Shown here: piece by piece, positions 10,628 through 20,844 of the stretch
Numbering within the stretch: the first letter of the stretch is position 1
How the letters are laid out: every line of letters begins with the position of its first letter
DNA from: Doryteuthis pealeii
Lineage: Eukaryota > Mollusca > Cephalopoda > Myopsida > Loliginidae
NCBI GenBank assembly: GCA_023376005.1
Contig: CM042141.1
Location: 94,414,985 to 94,478,984 of the forward strand
Direction: 5' to 3'
Length of the DNA: 64,000 nt
Made by a program: the position numbers and the translations under genes
The notes under the pieces: generated by a model
What the model saw: only the letters and a program-made list of their open reading frames with translations
What the model was told of the DNA's origin: nothing
Database searches by the model: none

Positions 10628-10690
<63 letters not shown>
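10628..10690. repeat. (AC)n microsatellite (~31 units)
   Basis: Uninterrupted AC run; the Cys/Val ORF on the minus strand is its translation. Confidence 0.97.
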
Positions 10691-10696
<6 letters not shown>

Positions 10697-10896
10697 TCTT
10701 GGCTTAACTTTGAAAAACGGTAATTTAGGTATGGTGTAGACTTTTACAGCTACATGCTTTCTTTTAGCTTAATACACTTCAATACAAGATAGACAGAACT
10801 GACCACAGAGGATGCAGATATCGGTCTGACTGGTCTGGGTCACATGTTGAACTTGTTCTTTTTCCTTCTTTTGTCTTCAAGGCAGGTCTATATATT

Positions 10897-10929
<33 letters not shown>

Positions 10930-10931
<2 letters not shown>

Positions 10932-11105
10932 TAAAAGCTGAGGAATAAATGTGAATAAAACACAAACAACTTCATTTAATTAATATTTCGCCTCTGTGTA
11001 TCAACAAAAATTCTAATAGAGCTTCATTAATACACTGAGGTGAAATATTAATTGAATGAACTTGTTTGTGTTTTATCCGCTTTTATTCCTCAACTTTTAG
11101 TCACA
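10930..11105. repeat. Foldback between (TA)n tracts
   Basis: Arms 10930-11012 and 11030-11105 are reverse complements (TTAATATTTCGCCTC / GAGGTGAAATATTAA). (TA)n lies outside both (10900-10928 and 11141-11161). The inner parts look like very decayed hammerhead-type repeats, but no core remains. Confidence 0.7.
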
Positions 11106-11237
11106 TTCTGTTGGATTTTTCCCAATCTGTTATTTCCTCATATATATATATATATATATATTCATAAAAAAGTTACCACATTGTCATTGCAGTAGCATAA
11201 GTAGTTAATCCAAAAGGGTTCAATATATCTTGTAAAA

Positions 11238-11390
11238 TATAGAGCATTAATAGTTGTAGAAAAGTTTTTCTCTCTACCACAGTTTCGGTGTTCAAGGTAC
11301 ACCTTCCTCAGGAGAACTCCCGAGGAAGGTGTACCTTGAACACCAAAACCATGGTAGAGAGAAAACCTTTTCTACAACTATATATATATA
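11238..11390. mobile_element. Foldback with one intact and one broken hammerhead core
   Basis: Arms 11252-11310 and 11324-11383 are reverse complements (GTAGAAAAG...CCTTCCTC / GAGGAAGG...CTTTTCTAC). The left arm carries a consensus hammerhead on the minus strand (11262-11320). In the right arm the equivalent bases read CCGAGGA and AAAA, two core-destroying changes. A (TA)n tract follows (11379-11414). Confidence 0.65.
11262..11320 (-). ncRNA. Hammerhead-ribozyme-like motif, core intact
   Basis: Minus strand: stem I TTCTC (rc 11312-11316) with GAGAG (rc 11270-11274); CTGAGGA (rc 11305-11311), where position 7 is the variable one; an extra A; stem II GGTGT/ACACC; GAAAC; TGTG loop; G-U-A, with A a permitted cleavage base. 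All strictly conserved core bases are present. The single extra base before stem II is shared with most other motifs in the window. Confidence 0.5.
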
Positions 11391-11413
11391 TTATATATAT
11401 ATATATATATATA

Positions 11414-11607
11414 TGAGTATGAAAAGGTGGAATGAAAACATCACACAATGCTGTTAAAGAAGAAAACAGTTTATAATATAATCATAGCTGATACTGATCA
11501 ATATTTCGATTTTACAAAAATCATCATCAGAGCTCATTCACTCCGTGGTTGTTTGGGTCGGAGAAGAATGTCAAATCAGTTCACAAACAAAAAAATCCTA
11601 ATTCGGA

Positions 11608-11610
<3 letters not shown>
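11414..11610 (-). mobile_element. Solo arm of the 5.4-kb foldback family
   Basis: About 180 bp match 5390-5590 almost base for base, from TGAGTAAGAAAAGGTGGAA-like sequence to the Lys/Asn-rich end. It lacks a mirror arm and runs into a (TA)n tract at 11611-11661. Confidence 0.75.
11476..11544 (-). ncRNA. Hammerhead-ribozyme-like motif (third copy)
   Basis: Same layout as 5456-5524: AGCT (rc 11531-11534), CTGATGA (rc 11524-11530), stem II, GAAA, a stem III palindrome with one T-to-C change that leaves a G-U pair, U, C, AGCT (rc 11486-11489). A pairing-preserving change in stem III is mildly supportive of a folded RNA, but one change is weak evidence. Confidence 0.5.

Positions 11611-11661
<51 letters not shown>
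11611..11661. repeat. (TA)n microsatellite
   Basis: Uninterrupted TA run separating the solo hammerhead arm from a second repeat (11665-11870). Confidence 0.95.
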
Positions 11662-11663
<2 letters not shown>

Positions 11664-11664
11664 T

Positions 11665-11870
11665 GTTCAAACAAATTTTGTTGCATACAACAGAATCTAA
11701 ATTCTTTTGAAATTTTTTTTTTTTCTTTTCAATCTTTTTAATAATTTTGTTGATATTATCATCTTCAAAAGAATTAATAAAAAATCTGAAAGTGTTATCA
11801 TTCTGAGAACTTTTGGTTCTCCTAAGAACCATCAAAGTTGTTTTTAAACAGGTTATCATTGTTTTGTTTG
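11665..11870 (-). repeat. Dispersed repeat shared with 32724-32940
   Basis: The two copies share AACAAATTTTGTTG-like, GAAT(C)TAAATTCTTTTGAA-like and TTGATATTATCATCTT blocks in the same order. The minus-strand ORF here is Lys/Asn/Ile-rich and broken in the other copy. Both copies lie beside (TA)n and close to hammerhead-like motifs. Confidence 0.6.
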
Positions 11871-12099
11871 TTTTGCTAAGGTGACGCTTTTAGTTTGCTC
11901 AGAGAATAGTGAATAAGTGATAATGAAAATGAGAGGCTAACAAACACGTGCATCAGATACAAGAATTTTATTCTGTACTCAAAGTTTTGGGGTAACAGTA
12001 GCAGCAGGGGCGGGGTGGGGTGTGTATAGTATCAGCAGCAGCTGAGTTAGGTCTTGGTTGGACCCAACGTAATGGTACTGAAGCAGTGTCCTTGCTGTG

Positions 12100-12770
12100 A
12101 TGTATATAACAACGCTAAATAATACTAGCGGTTTATTTAGGAAGATTTAAATGATTGTGAAAACATGGAACTATTAGTTGCACCTTGTCATTTTAATTAG
12201 TGATGTACTGAAATTCGTATAATAGTTCTAAATTTAGTTTTAGGCATTATAGACTTAATGAAACAAAATAGACACATTTAAAAAATGACCCTTGACCTAA
12301 AAATTGGACCCCAGGGGTAGGGTGGCCAAAAATTCATTGCATCATGGGAAAAATGTAAATTTTTCTCTTCAGTTTTATTTTTATTCATCTAACTTATTTT
12401 ATTTCATATAAATTAAGGTAAAAAAGAACAATTTCCTCGTAAATTCCTACCATAAAATAAACTACAATACTAAATATATTTTATTTATCTATTTTAATAT
12501 TCACTTCACTTGAAGTGAATATTAAAATAAATAAATAAATAAACTGAACCCTCATTTTATGTCCGTATTTTTGCAATAAATGTTTTATTTTTCTTGCACC
12601 CGTTATTTTACAATACTAAATATATTTTCTTGATTCTTTATTCTTTAACAAATAAAGAAAATATGTTTACAATTACTTGAGGTAGTGGTGTCCCAGTTCC
12701 ACTGCCTTATCAAAAATAAAGTTTATTTATTGTTCAAAAATAGAAATAAAAAAAGACTGAGTAAATTTGG
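12100..12770. other. AT-rich spacer with palindrome
   Basis: No gene or SINE seen. It contains a perfect palindrome at 12490-12529. Confidence 0.5.
12490..12529. repeat. Perfect palindrome (19-bp arms, 2-bp centre)
   Basis: TATTTTAATATTCACTTCA at 12490-12508 and its exact complement 12511-12529. Confidence 0.95.
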
Positions 12771-12925
12771 AGTCATAGGAAATGGATTCGTCGACCCGAG
12801 TTCAAATCCTGGATGAAGCTACAGTTCACATAGTGTTAATACCCTTGGGAAAGGTATGAATCCAACTACTCTCCCTCTATGGGTAAGATAGTAGAGCAGA
12901 CTGGGCTCTTTAACCATTTCATTAT
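12770..12925 (+). repeat. tRNA-derived SINE, family B (partial)
   Basis: B-box GAGTTCAAATCCTGG near 12798, then CACATAGTGTTAATACCC, GGGAAAGGTATGAATCCAAC and GCAGACTGGGCTCTTTAACC. The A-box end is degraded and the 3' tail is missing. Confidence 0.8.
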
Positions 12926-12934
12926 TTTCTTAAG

Positions 12935-13085
12935 CTGAAAAAAAAAAAAGATCATCAGGAGTTTTTTTAATGTTTCTTCTTTCGAATGGACAAAATATTT
13001 TCAAGATAATATTAACCTTTCTGCAAGTTTCATTGCGTTAAATATAGGGGGTGGGGGTTAAATTTCACAGGGAAAATTGGTGGTA
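12935..13085 (-). repeat. Inverted copy of interior of the 2.2-4.2 kb element
   Basis: Reverse complement of about 2718-2850: GGGAAAATTGGTGGTACC, a G-rich run, AAATATTTTCAAGATAATATT and TTCTTTCGAATGGACAA are shared. Confidence 0.75.
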
Positions 13086-13299
13086 CCTATATATCAGCAT
13101 GTTGATGAATAATGGTTGGTTTAACTATCATTTCCTCAAATGGTTTAAATATCTGAATAAAACAAATCCTGACAAAAGTGATAACAAATAGACTTTATTG
13201 ACAGAACAAACTCTAAAAGAAACAAATACAAAACAGAATAGAAGAATACAAAGAATATATGTGTAAAGAATAAATGTTCCATTAGAAAAAGAGTCCAAT

Positions 13300-13620
13300 A
13301 TAATCATTACACCAAGAGTCTCTACTTTGTGGGTTAGTTAATTCCAAAGCCACCCTTATAGAATAACAGTTGTGGTACTATTTAACCCATAGCTGGGGGG
13401 GGGGGATAAGGTTGTTCTGGCTGAAATTTTCAAAGGAATGTGTGATGTTTGGCTTCTTTGTTTAATGGCATATCAACCATCATGGTTTATGTCAATCCTA
13501 TCCTTGTAGAAGAACAGGAGTGGTACTATTTAACCTAAAGCTGAGGGGGGGGGATGAGGGGTTTCATACATTTCCCAAGGGTATTAGTTCGAAAGTGAAC
13601 ATAATAGCGTGATTGGAGTT
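13300..13620 (-). repeat. tRNA-like SINE pieces, family F
   Basis: Two overlapping copies carry TACTATTTAACC(C/T)A, a G-rich run, TTCCCAAGGGTATTAGTTCG and AAAGTGAACATAATAG. Related pieces lie at 32340-32490 and 60310-60465, where a tRNA-like head follows. Confidence 0.6.
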
Positions 13621-14235
13621 AGTGACTACCCCACTAATGATTAAAAGATTGAGTGTAAGTACAAAAAGTGGAAGACTAAAAAATCATAGAAAATAAAATC
13701 ATTGAATATAACAAAGAATTGTTGAAAGAATTTAAGTTTGTTTTTTTAATTTTTTATTTTTATGGCATATTAACCCTTTTCGGGTTATTTAATGCTGAAA
13801 CAAGTTATTTTGATAATAGTTTGTATGTTTTAAGTTTTTAATATCTTCAAATTGGTATTATTGTGTTAGTATAGAATTTAATTCTAAGGCTAACAGCAAC
13901 AAATAAATGAATTAAAACTTAGTTTAATTCTAACAATTTATTAAATACAAATAAAACAATGAGTAACAATATAAAGTCCTTCCTGTGTATAAAGTTGAGT
14001 TTGAGTGACTTACTGGCGTGCTGGTGAAGATATCTGGTATCTTAGGGTGATTTCTTGGAGAGGATTTAAAGTCGCTGCCTTGTTGGATCTGGTCCGGGGT
14101 CTCTTCTGTGATTTTTGGTTATTTGTACCAAAACTTCTGGGCTCATCACATGATTAGTATATCCAATCACAGAAAGCCTCTCCCTCACTCATCTCCACAC
14201 ACAGTATAAATAATTTTCATTAACTTCATTTGGTT

Positions 14236-14310
14236 TGGTTTGGTTTGGTTTGTTTTGTTTAATGGTATAACAACCCTGTGGGTTATTTAATGCTAAAAAA
14301 TGTTACAGTG
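14236..14310 (-). repeat. Detached SINE tail of family E type
   Basis: A TTTGG repeat followed by TTTAATGGTATAACAACCC, TGTGGGTTATTTAATGC. This is the reverse complement of the shared stem-loop tail. Confidence 0.6.
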
Positions 14311-14944
14311 AGATAAAAGTTGGTACTCAAGTTTCCTTTACAGGTGTCAATTTTATATCTGTTTCATAATTTTTGATATATGTTTATTTCTCTAAAGAAA
14401 GATAAAATGTCATCCATGTTAGCATTCTCAAACAGCCCCCCCCCTATTATTTGCATTGAAATATTTCTTTCTGATTGGATTAAAAACTCTCCATTCCATG
14501 AGGAAATGTTTGACAGTGTAGGGTGTTGTTCCTCCTGCGCATAACAGATTATCTTGTATGGCCAATAAAATATTTTGGATTTCTTTTTTTTAAGGTGCCA
14601 CATTTTGATATTTGATATATTTACCTGACCTTTGGCCTCTGTGTCCAGTGGCTTCGGCCCCTGGATCAATAAAGCATAATCAAAATAGCGTGAATCTTAG
14701 GGTTGCATCCCCCAAAACAACACCTGTCCCCTCGTCTATTGCTCGGTACTTGAGGCACTTCAAAAGAGGAATGCCGAAGGGATTCACACATTTTTTGCAC
14801 TGGCCACAGCATGAGCTTTAGTTTGTGTGTAGCTTCCCACGTTAATATGACTTTATGTTCATCTGCTCTGGTGGAAGGGGCAGAAAATATCTACAAGTCT
14901 TATCAAAATTTTGTCCTTCAAAAACATAATGAACAAAACTTCTG

Positions 14945-15105
14945 ATGTATTTACCAAACCCTTTGCCTGAGCAGAATGTGGCATAAGGTTAATTTCTTAA
15001 GCAGAGTTTAACATGTTTGAATTCAAAGTTTTTCTTTTCTTAGACCAGTTGCTTAAACCAACGTTAAAGATCCCAGTTTGCCCGACTATCTACAACTATA
15101 TCCAC
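14945..15105 (-). repeat. tRNA-derived SINE, family B (3' half)
   Basis: ATTTACCAAACCCT start, CTTAAGCAGAGTTTAAC, GACCAGTTGCTTAA and GATCCCAGTTTGCC. The tRNA-like head is absent. Confidence 0.75.
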
Positions 15106-15985
15106 TACATCACATACTTTCCATATACATACATATGAAATTACAATATTGTACAGAAAATTTGCTGGTCTTGCAAGCCTTTAGTTATGAGTTTTATAAA
15201 TATATATATTTTTTTGAGATATTCTAGATTATGTACTGAAATTGTATGGGTGCCAATATTTGTGACCAGGACTGTACATTAGGGTAGATCAATTTTGGAA
15301 CGGTAATGTCTCCATTGTAGCAAAAGTTGCAAATTAACATAACAAATTACCACACAAAATATTTTTCCTCAAAACTTTGCCTTTGTTTGAGGAAATAGAT
15401 TTCAATCTTTTAAAATGTTATCACTGTTACAGCTTAATTATTAGGTAAAAAGCAGCATATTGGAGGTACCGGTTATGATGGGGGGGGGGGGCATATTTTC
15501 AATTTGAATTCTAGTTAGAATATTTTATTTGTTTCATTTAAAATGAAAATCTTTTCTGTTTTAAATATTGAAACTGCTAAATTTTCTAACCAATTTCTAG
15601 GCTAAATGTTGGAAAACAAGGAATTTTGGTGCATTTTAGCAAACGATCTTTGATGCTATTTCTTTAAACAATGGTGCAAGTAAGAGTTGTAGTTTTTGGT
15701 ATCAGTATTTATTATACCAACACACAACTTTTGCTGTTTGAGAGAATTTGATATTTAAAAAAAAAAGTGAAAAATCAACCTACCCTACTGTACATACACA
15801 CATACATATACATCAATATAAATATAAGATTAAAATACCCTGTAGATAATTTACTATAGCGATCTTGCAACCCTTTGGCAACGAGTTTTATAAATGTGTT
15901 CTTTTTCCACACTTTTGTCTAATCTAAGAAATATTCCGATTTGCCAAAGTAAATGTGAAACCTTGTTCCCTTGTTTAATTTGTTA
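15105..15985. other. Spacer, no gene seen
   Basis: AT-rich sequence with one poly-G run (15480-15491); no supported feature. Confidence 0.5.
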
Positions 15986-15992
15986 TATATGA

Positions 15993-16688
15993 GTAATTTC
16001 ATGTCAAATCATCCAGGCTATATCACCCACCCACTTCAATTTTTCTCAAATTTTGTCCAAGTGTGGATTAAGATAAAGTTAGTCAATCCCCAAAATTTGA
16101 GCTTTCAATTCCAAAAAATGGCAGAGTTATGTCGATTTTTAGCTCTCCAAATTTGAGGGGGGTCGCAAAAAATGTAATTTTTGTAACCTATTTTGGTCTG
16201 TAAAATGAGTTCTAGAGTTTCCCTACTACTAACAATTGGTTTATAAAAACATCTTTGCACCTAAAATCAAAAAATGCTATCAAAAAAGTTTTAAAGTCAA
16301 CCAATTTTAAGTTATTGATGATTTCTGATTTTTTCTTAGCAAGATCAATATCCCGATGTGGCATTGCATCTATGACATAAATTCTTTTCAATTATTATTT
16401 CACATATATTGAAGATTATTTGTATCAAAAAGATAGTTTGATTTTTGCTCAGAACTGAAGCTACAACATCAGTTACTAAAGGTTATAAAAAGTTTCCATT
16501 TTTCGTGAACCCCACCAAATTTGGAGAGCTAAAAATCAACATAACTCCACCAATTTTTGTTATTGGAAGCTTAAATTTTGGGGATTGTCTAACATTAACA
16601 TAGTCCACACCTGGAAAAAATTTCCGAAAAATTGAAGGGGGTGGGGGATAATTTTATTTTTTTCTGGATGATTTGACAATTGAATTAC
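15993..16688. mobile_element. MITE with GTAATTYCATGTCAAATC inverted ends (696 bp)
   Basis: It begins GTAATTTCATGTCAAATCAT and ends with the inverse form (ATGATTTGACAATTGAATTAC, imperfect). Inner inverted blocks (AATTTGAGCTTTCAATTCC / GGAAGCTTAAATTTTGGGG) make it nearly self-complementary. A 1.03 kb relative is at 51745-52775. No transposase. It ends only about 40 bp before the candidate exon at 16730. Confidence 0.75.
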
Positions 16689-16729
16689 ATATATTTGATT
16701 TTTATTTTATTTGCTTTCTTTGATTGCAG

Positions 16730-16853
16730 CGTGCCAGTCCATAGTTTGGAATCGATCTACCTGGTTACAGTGCTCTGTGATTGTGTGCATCAACTTGCCG
16801 TCATTGGTCACATCATGCCAGTTACATTGGAAGGGATGCCCAGAGAAAAGCAG
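16730..16853 (+). CDS. Candidate internal coding exon, unknown protein
   Basis: This is the only stretch that looks like host coding sequence. It is preceded by a pyrimidine-rich TTTGCTTTCTTTGATTGCAG acceptor and followed by a CAG|GTCTGT donor. The 124-nt exon completes a codon with its first base and then gives 41 open codons starting VPVHSLESIYLVTVLCDCVH and ending VTLEGMPREKQ. Third positions are mixed and richer in G/C than the surroundings, there is no low complexity, and no second copy occurs in the window. The frame stays open into both flanks, so openness alone is not decisive. I do not recognise the family and assign no function. Neighbouring exons are not in reach: the flanks are a MITE (ending 16688) and a LINE fragment (17060-17345). 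A chance match to splice consensus remains possible. Confidence 0.45.
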
Positions 16854-17059
16854 GTCTGTTTTTCCCCACTTACATCTTTACTAATGTATCAGCACAATTA
16901 ATTTCAGATGTAATAACATCTTCTTAGTCTGAACTAATATTTTATTAAACCAAATGCAGCAAATCTAGACAATTAAATTACTCACAGCTGTGAGCAATTT
17001 GCTTAAATTAAATTAAATTAAGTCATTATCATTATTTCACTCCTTGCGAGTTTTTCAGG

Positions 17060-17345
17060 CCAGCCTGAGCTGGTGGTCTTTTACTGGATGCTGAGTGTCA
17101 GCAAGTCTCCTCTGGTCTCCAGGACTCTTCTAAGTATTCTAACCAATCTTAATAATGTTGTTGTTTGGATGGTTTCAATTCTTCCTTTGATTTCCAATTC
17201 CTTCAATTTGTTTTCTAAACTCTTGGAAACTGTTCCAAGGGCACCAACTAAAATTGGTATCACTTTCATTCCACATTATTTTTCCAAATATCTGACAAAG
17301 TCCAGGTCTTTTACTATCTTTTCAATTTCTTTCTTTACCCTGTAA
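17060..17345 (-). pseudogene. LINE reverse-transcriptase protein, C-terminal fragment 1
   Basis: The minus-strand translation runs EIEKIVKDLDFVRYLEK, stop, then GMKVIPILVGALGTVSKSLE, followed by an ETIQTTTLLRLVRILRRVLE block and a final GDLLTL. The same order (leucine-rich helix, VIPIVVGALGTV, ..TIQTT..L...RILRRVLET) occurs in the copies at 22262-22520 and 55441-55730. This is a conserved C-terminal tail I associate with non-LTR retrotransposon polyproteins. At least one in-frame stop and 5' truncation make it non-functional. The DNA ends in CTGAAAAACTCGCAAGG, matching the 3' end of the 22-kb copy. Confidence 0.6.
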
Positions 17346-18125
17346 AAGCAAAGAATTTATGAATGGGTCGTTAGGGTTTTATTCTGAAATGATAGTTCCT
17401 TTAAAAAATGTAAATACCTAACCCCTCCACTCGAACAGGATGTGTAGCATTATTGGCTCTTATGCCGGAATGAAGTGATGACGTATTGATATAAAAATAA
17501 TCGTTGTATACTTATCTCATCTTCTGTGCTACGTGGAGAGGTTTGAATTTGGTTGCTGAGCTGATGCTGACAATTCCTTGATGTTTGGAGTCTGGAAACC
17601 AACATGGGGTGCTGAGGGACATCTTGCCTTGTGCTATTTAGAGTTTTTAGTAATAACACAAGGTCACTTATTATTTTCTCATGAGATTTTTATTTTTGTC
17701 AAGCCAAAACTCCCCGGAGTAAGAGCCACATCTTGCTCAGTCAGTGCATTGTCCCAAACTCCCCAAACATTCTCACCTCTCACACTTCCTCTCTCCCACT
17801 TCACCATGTGACACTTCTCAACCAATAGAAAAAATGCTGTGTGGCATTCTGAAGATTCATCCTTAAAAACTTTTCTGTTCTAATCTACACGTAATTCTTA
17901 TATTCTTCCTAAAAACTTTTACGGGCTAATTTACATGTTACTGTCACACTCCTGGTTCTCCCTACATTACAGATGTGACACAAAGTCAATTTTTCAAGTG
18001 GAGTTTAACAGTTTTGGAATAAGTGTTTTCCTTCTCCTAGACTGGTTGTCATTCCAAAGTTAAAGCGCCCAGTCAACCCTACTATTTACCAATAGCTGGA
18101 GGGAGAATACTTTTTCCAAGGGTAA

Positions 18126-18260
18126 GGGCATCCCATCATAGTGTAATGGTTAGCAAGCTAGTCTCACAGATCCATTACTACTGAATTGCGAGTTCAATCC
18201 TCACTTGATGCCCCATACTTACAACCTTGTGTTACATCGTAAACATGACAAACAGTTTGA
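18126..18260 (+). repeat. tRNA-derived SINE, family C (tandem copy 1)
   Basis: Head CATCATAGTGTAATGGTTAG, B-box GAGTTCAATCCTC, then GATGCCCCATACTTACAACC and TTGTGTTACATC. The next copy follows within 10 bp. Confidence 0.8.
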
Positions 18261-18267
18261 GTAAAGA

Positions 18268-18400
18268 AGTGAGACCCATCATGATGTAATGGTTAGCAAG
18301 CTAGTCTAGCTCATCCATTACTACTGAATAGCGAGTTTTATCCTCACTGGATGCCCTTTACTTGCAACCTTATGTCACATCCTACCAGTGGGGAATGGGT
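18268..18400 (+). repeat. tRNA-derived SINE, family C (tandem copy 2)
   Basis: Same head and B-box as copy 1 (GAGTTTTATCCTC, one change), tail GTCACATCCTACCAG. Confidence 0.8.
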
Positions 18401-18846
18401 TGGGTAAATACCTACCTTTCCCAAGGGTATTAGCACTATGTGAAATGCAAACAGCCTCATCCAGGATTTGAACTCATCTCACCGTGTCCATTTCCTATGT
18501 TGATAATCATTACATTGTGAGTGCCTCCTCAGTTAAGAAAATATATGTCATATTTTGTAATGAAAACCTCATATATCACAGGTAGTTCTGCTAGTATTTA
18601 TATTAAGAGAATGTAAGTAATTACTGAAAATACACTTATAGGTAATCAATATTGTATCAACAAAAACAGAATGCATTTATTTCTTTTATTTTAACAATAT
18701 CAATCACACTTTATTATTAATCAAATATGGATTATCTACAATTTTTCCAGAATTACTTTTATTCTTTGTTTAAAATTCTTTATGGAAATAGAAACTGTAT
18801 TCATCTATCTCTATTTCAGCTCTTCATATCTATCCCATTTTATTCA

Positions 18847-18914
18847 TATCTATCTATCTATCTATCTTATTCTATTCATATTTATCTATCTATCTATCTA
18901 TCTCATTCTATTCA

Positions 18915-18951
<37 letters not shown>

Positions 18952-19010
18952 CATTCTATTCATATCTATCTATCTATCTATCTCATTCTATTCATATCTA
19001 TCTATGTATT
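18847..19010. repeat. (TATC)n array with ~50-bp higher-order spacing
   Basis: TATC runs are separated four times by TCATTCTATTCATA, giving a higher-order period. The Ser/Ile/Tyr/Leu ORFs across it are artefacts. Confidence 0.95.
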
Positions 19011-19029
19011 TCATTCTTTTCATACCTTA

Positions 19030-19840
19030 TCTTATTATAATGGAGATTTGCTGTCTGTCTGTCTGCAACTGAAACTACATCACTACTTATGTCACAATAC
19101 ACTCAGGAATTGGTTAAATTTATCAATGAATCTTCAATTTATAGTCAAAATTCATTAATATATAGAATAAATTTTATTTATTAACGATGTCTATATGAAA
19201 ATCTGAGTTAGATTTGCCCTAAAATAGTTCATGTTAGGGTATTTGCCTCTCATCCCACTTATGAGGGCGTGACACAAGGACATTTTTATGTGGGCCCACC
19301 GACAAGCCGAAGCTCATGGGTGGTAGGTGCAAAAATGTGTTGATCCCGTCGGCATTCCCCCCCTCAAAGGGGGGGGGAGCAGATCAAGCACTGGGCAATA
19401 AACCCAGCCCTGCTCTTTAAGTCAAGGGGGCATGTGTTGCCTGGGGGGATAGCCCCCTGGGATCAATGCTGTTAATTTACATTAACACGCAGGCTCCGAA
19501 AGGCCCGTGCTATTAATATGTTTAAAATCCTGCAATGTGTCTAAGAAATAAAGATTTACATAATATATGATGTGGTTAATTTGCATACTGGTTTTAACAA
19601 AACCGTGTTTAATAAATAATTACTTAGTGTTATTGATCTCTAATATTATTGTTTTATTCTTCAATGTATTAAAATCAATGCTATGAATGATTTTATATAG
19701 AAACCAATTAAAATATAATTGAAATAAGTGTAATCTTTTTATATGCATTCTTATTTAATTTCATTCCACTTTCTAATTTAGTATATTTCATTACATCAAA
19801 ACTTAGATACTTACACCTGGAGTGTGCATCTTCTTGTTAG
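19030..19840 (+). mobile_element. Non-autonomous Helitron, family B (811 bp)
   Basis: The 5' end TCTTATTATAATGGAGAT lies after host A19029. The 3' end has the ACAC-CTGGA-GTGT hairpin (19813-19825), then TTAG and host T19841, one base off the CTAG rule. The body matches 21566-22062 except for a GC-rich insert of about 270 bp (19230-19500). No Rep/helicase ORF. Confidence 0.75.
19230..19500. repeat. GC-rich insert within Helitron
   Basis: It contains GTGACACAAGGACATTTT, GGTGCAAAAATGTG and CCCGTCGGCATTCC. Related inverted pieces are at 5085-5190 and 14770-14880. It is absent from the sister Helitron, so it is a separate insertion or a captured segment. Confidence 0.55.
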
Positions 19841-19903
19841 TCTATTTAATAGATATGAATAAAATGAGATAGATTGATAGTATCTATCTATTTCATTCTA
19901 TTC

Positions 19904-19945
<42 letters not shown>
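19904..19945. repeat. (TA)n microsatellite
   Basis: TA run. Confidence 0.95.
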
Positions 19946-19950
<5 letters not shown>

Positions 19951-20357
19951 ATAATGGAGAATGAATGTGAAAAGTATTAGCACATGAAGGTGCTCAATGC
20001 TAAAATAGCAGAGCAGATATAAAATTTTTTTTCACCTGGACAATGTGTGCATTAAGAACTAAACATGTTTATTTTTTAAAATATAAATTTTGTGTTATAA
20101 CATTCCATTGCATGAGCACGTTTCACGTTATATAAACGCTGAACAAGCTACCGTTTTTTTTCAATTTTAACATTTTTGACTGTCTGAAGATTGAAATTAT
20201 GCATGAAACTGCAGTTACGGTATATTAACTCCATATTATTTAATCTCTGATTTTATATGTATATATATATATATATATTGTTCATCCCAATATTTGTTGA
20301 CATATAACCCGTAACAAATGAATCTAATAAATCAAAATAAGAGATTATTTTTCAGAT

Positions 20358-20525
20358 AAGTCGTCGGGGTGGCCTAAAGTTGGTATCAGCCAATCAGCGA
20401 GGGAGTCTATCCCCTTTTCACTAGCACTAGGCCAAGGAGATTGTTTTTTAGCGTCAGAGGTAGAGCGCCACACCTACCATCAGCTCCTTACTTTACCGCA
20501 CAGATCCCTGTGCTACTCATACGCA
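20358..20525 (-). repeat. tRNA-derived SINE, family A (head truncated)
   Basis: It begins GTCGTCGGGGTGGCCTAAAG and runs to GCTACTCATACGC. The tRNA-like head is replaced at 20526 by AATTGAATTCAATT and a family E piece. Confidence 0.8.
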
Positions 20526-20553
20526 GATAATTGAATTCAATTAATTCAATTTG

Positions 20554-20700
20554 AGTAGTGTCCTGGCTATGACACCAAACTCTATCCGGTGGTGAGGCTC
20601 CAGTTCTGGAACTCTGAGGAACGTGCCGTCATTCCTTCATTGTAATTACTCCCAGGTCAACACTGAGCCGGTGTGGTAATACCTGTTAGGGTAGGTCTGT
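20554..20700 (+). repeat. SINE family E fragment
   Basis: GGTGGTGAGGCTCCAGTTCT, TAATTACTCCCAGGTCAAC and GTGGTAATACCTGTTAGGGT. The tail is missing. Confidence 0.65.
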
Positions 20701-20844
20701 TTAAAATTATTAGTATCAGATAGTAATACTTGAAATATGCAAATGTATTTGAATTATTTGTATTAAGAATAGTAAATTGATGTTATTATTTTTCATAAAT
20801 GATTATCATCATAAGTTACTTGAAAGCATATAACTGTTTACAAA

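Larger units (their letters stand above)
17955..18530 (-). repeat. Family B SINE split by two family C SINEs
   Basis: The B element is present as 17955-18127 (3' half, GACTGGTTGTC, TTTTTCCAAGGGTA) and 18412-18530 (5' half, CCCAAGGGTATTAGCAC, CAGGATTTGAACTC, tRNA-like head). The break falls inside the same CCAAGGGTA motif, so family C inserted after B. Confidence 0.8.

Noticed and set aside
18727..19158. 143- and 96-codon ORFs
   Set aside because: Translation of a (TATC)n array with its spacers.
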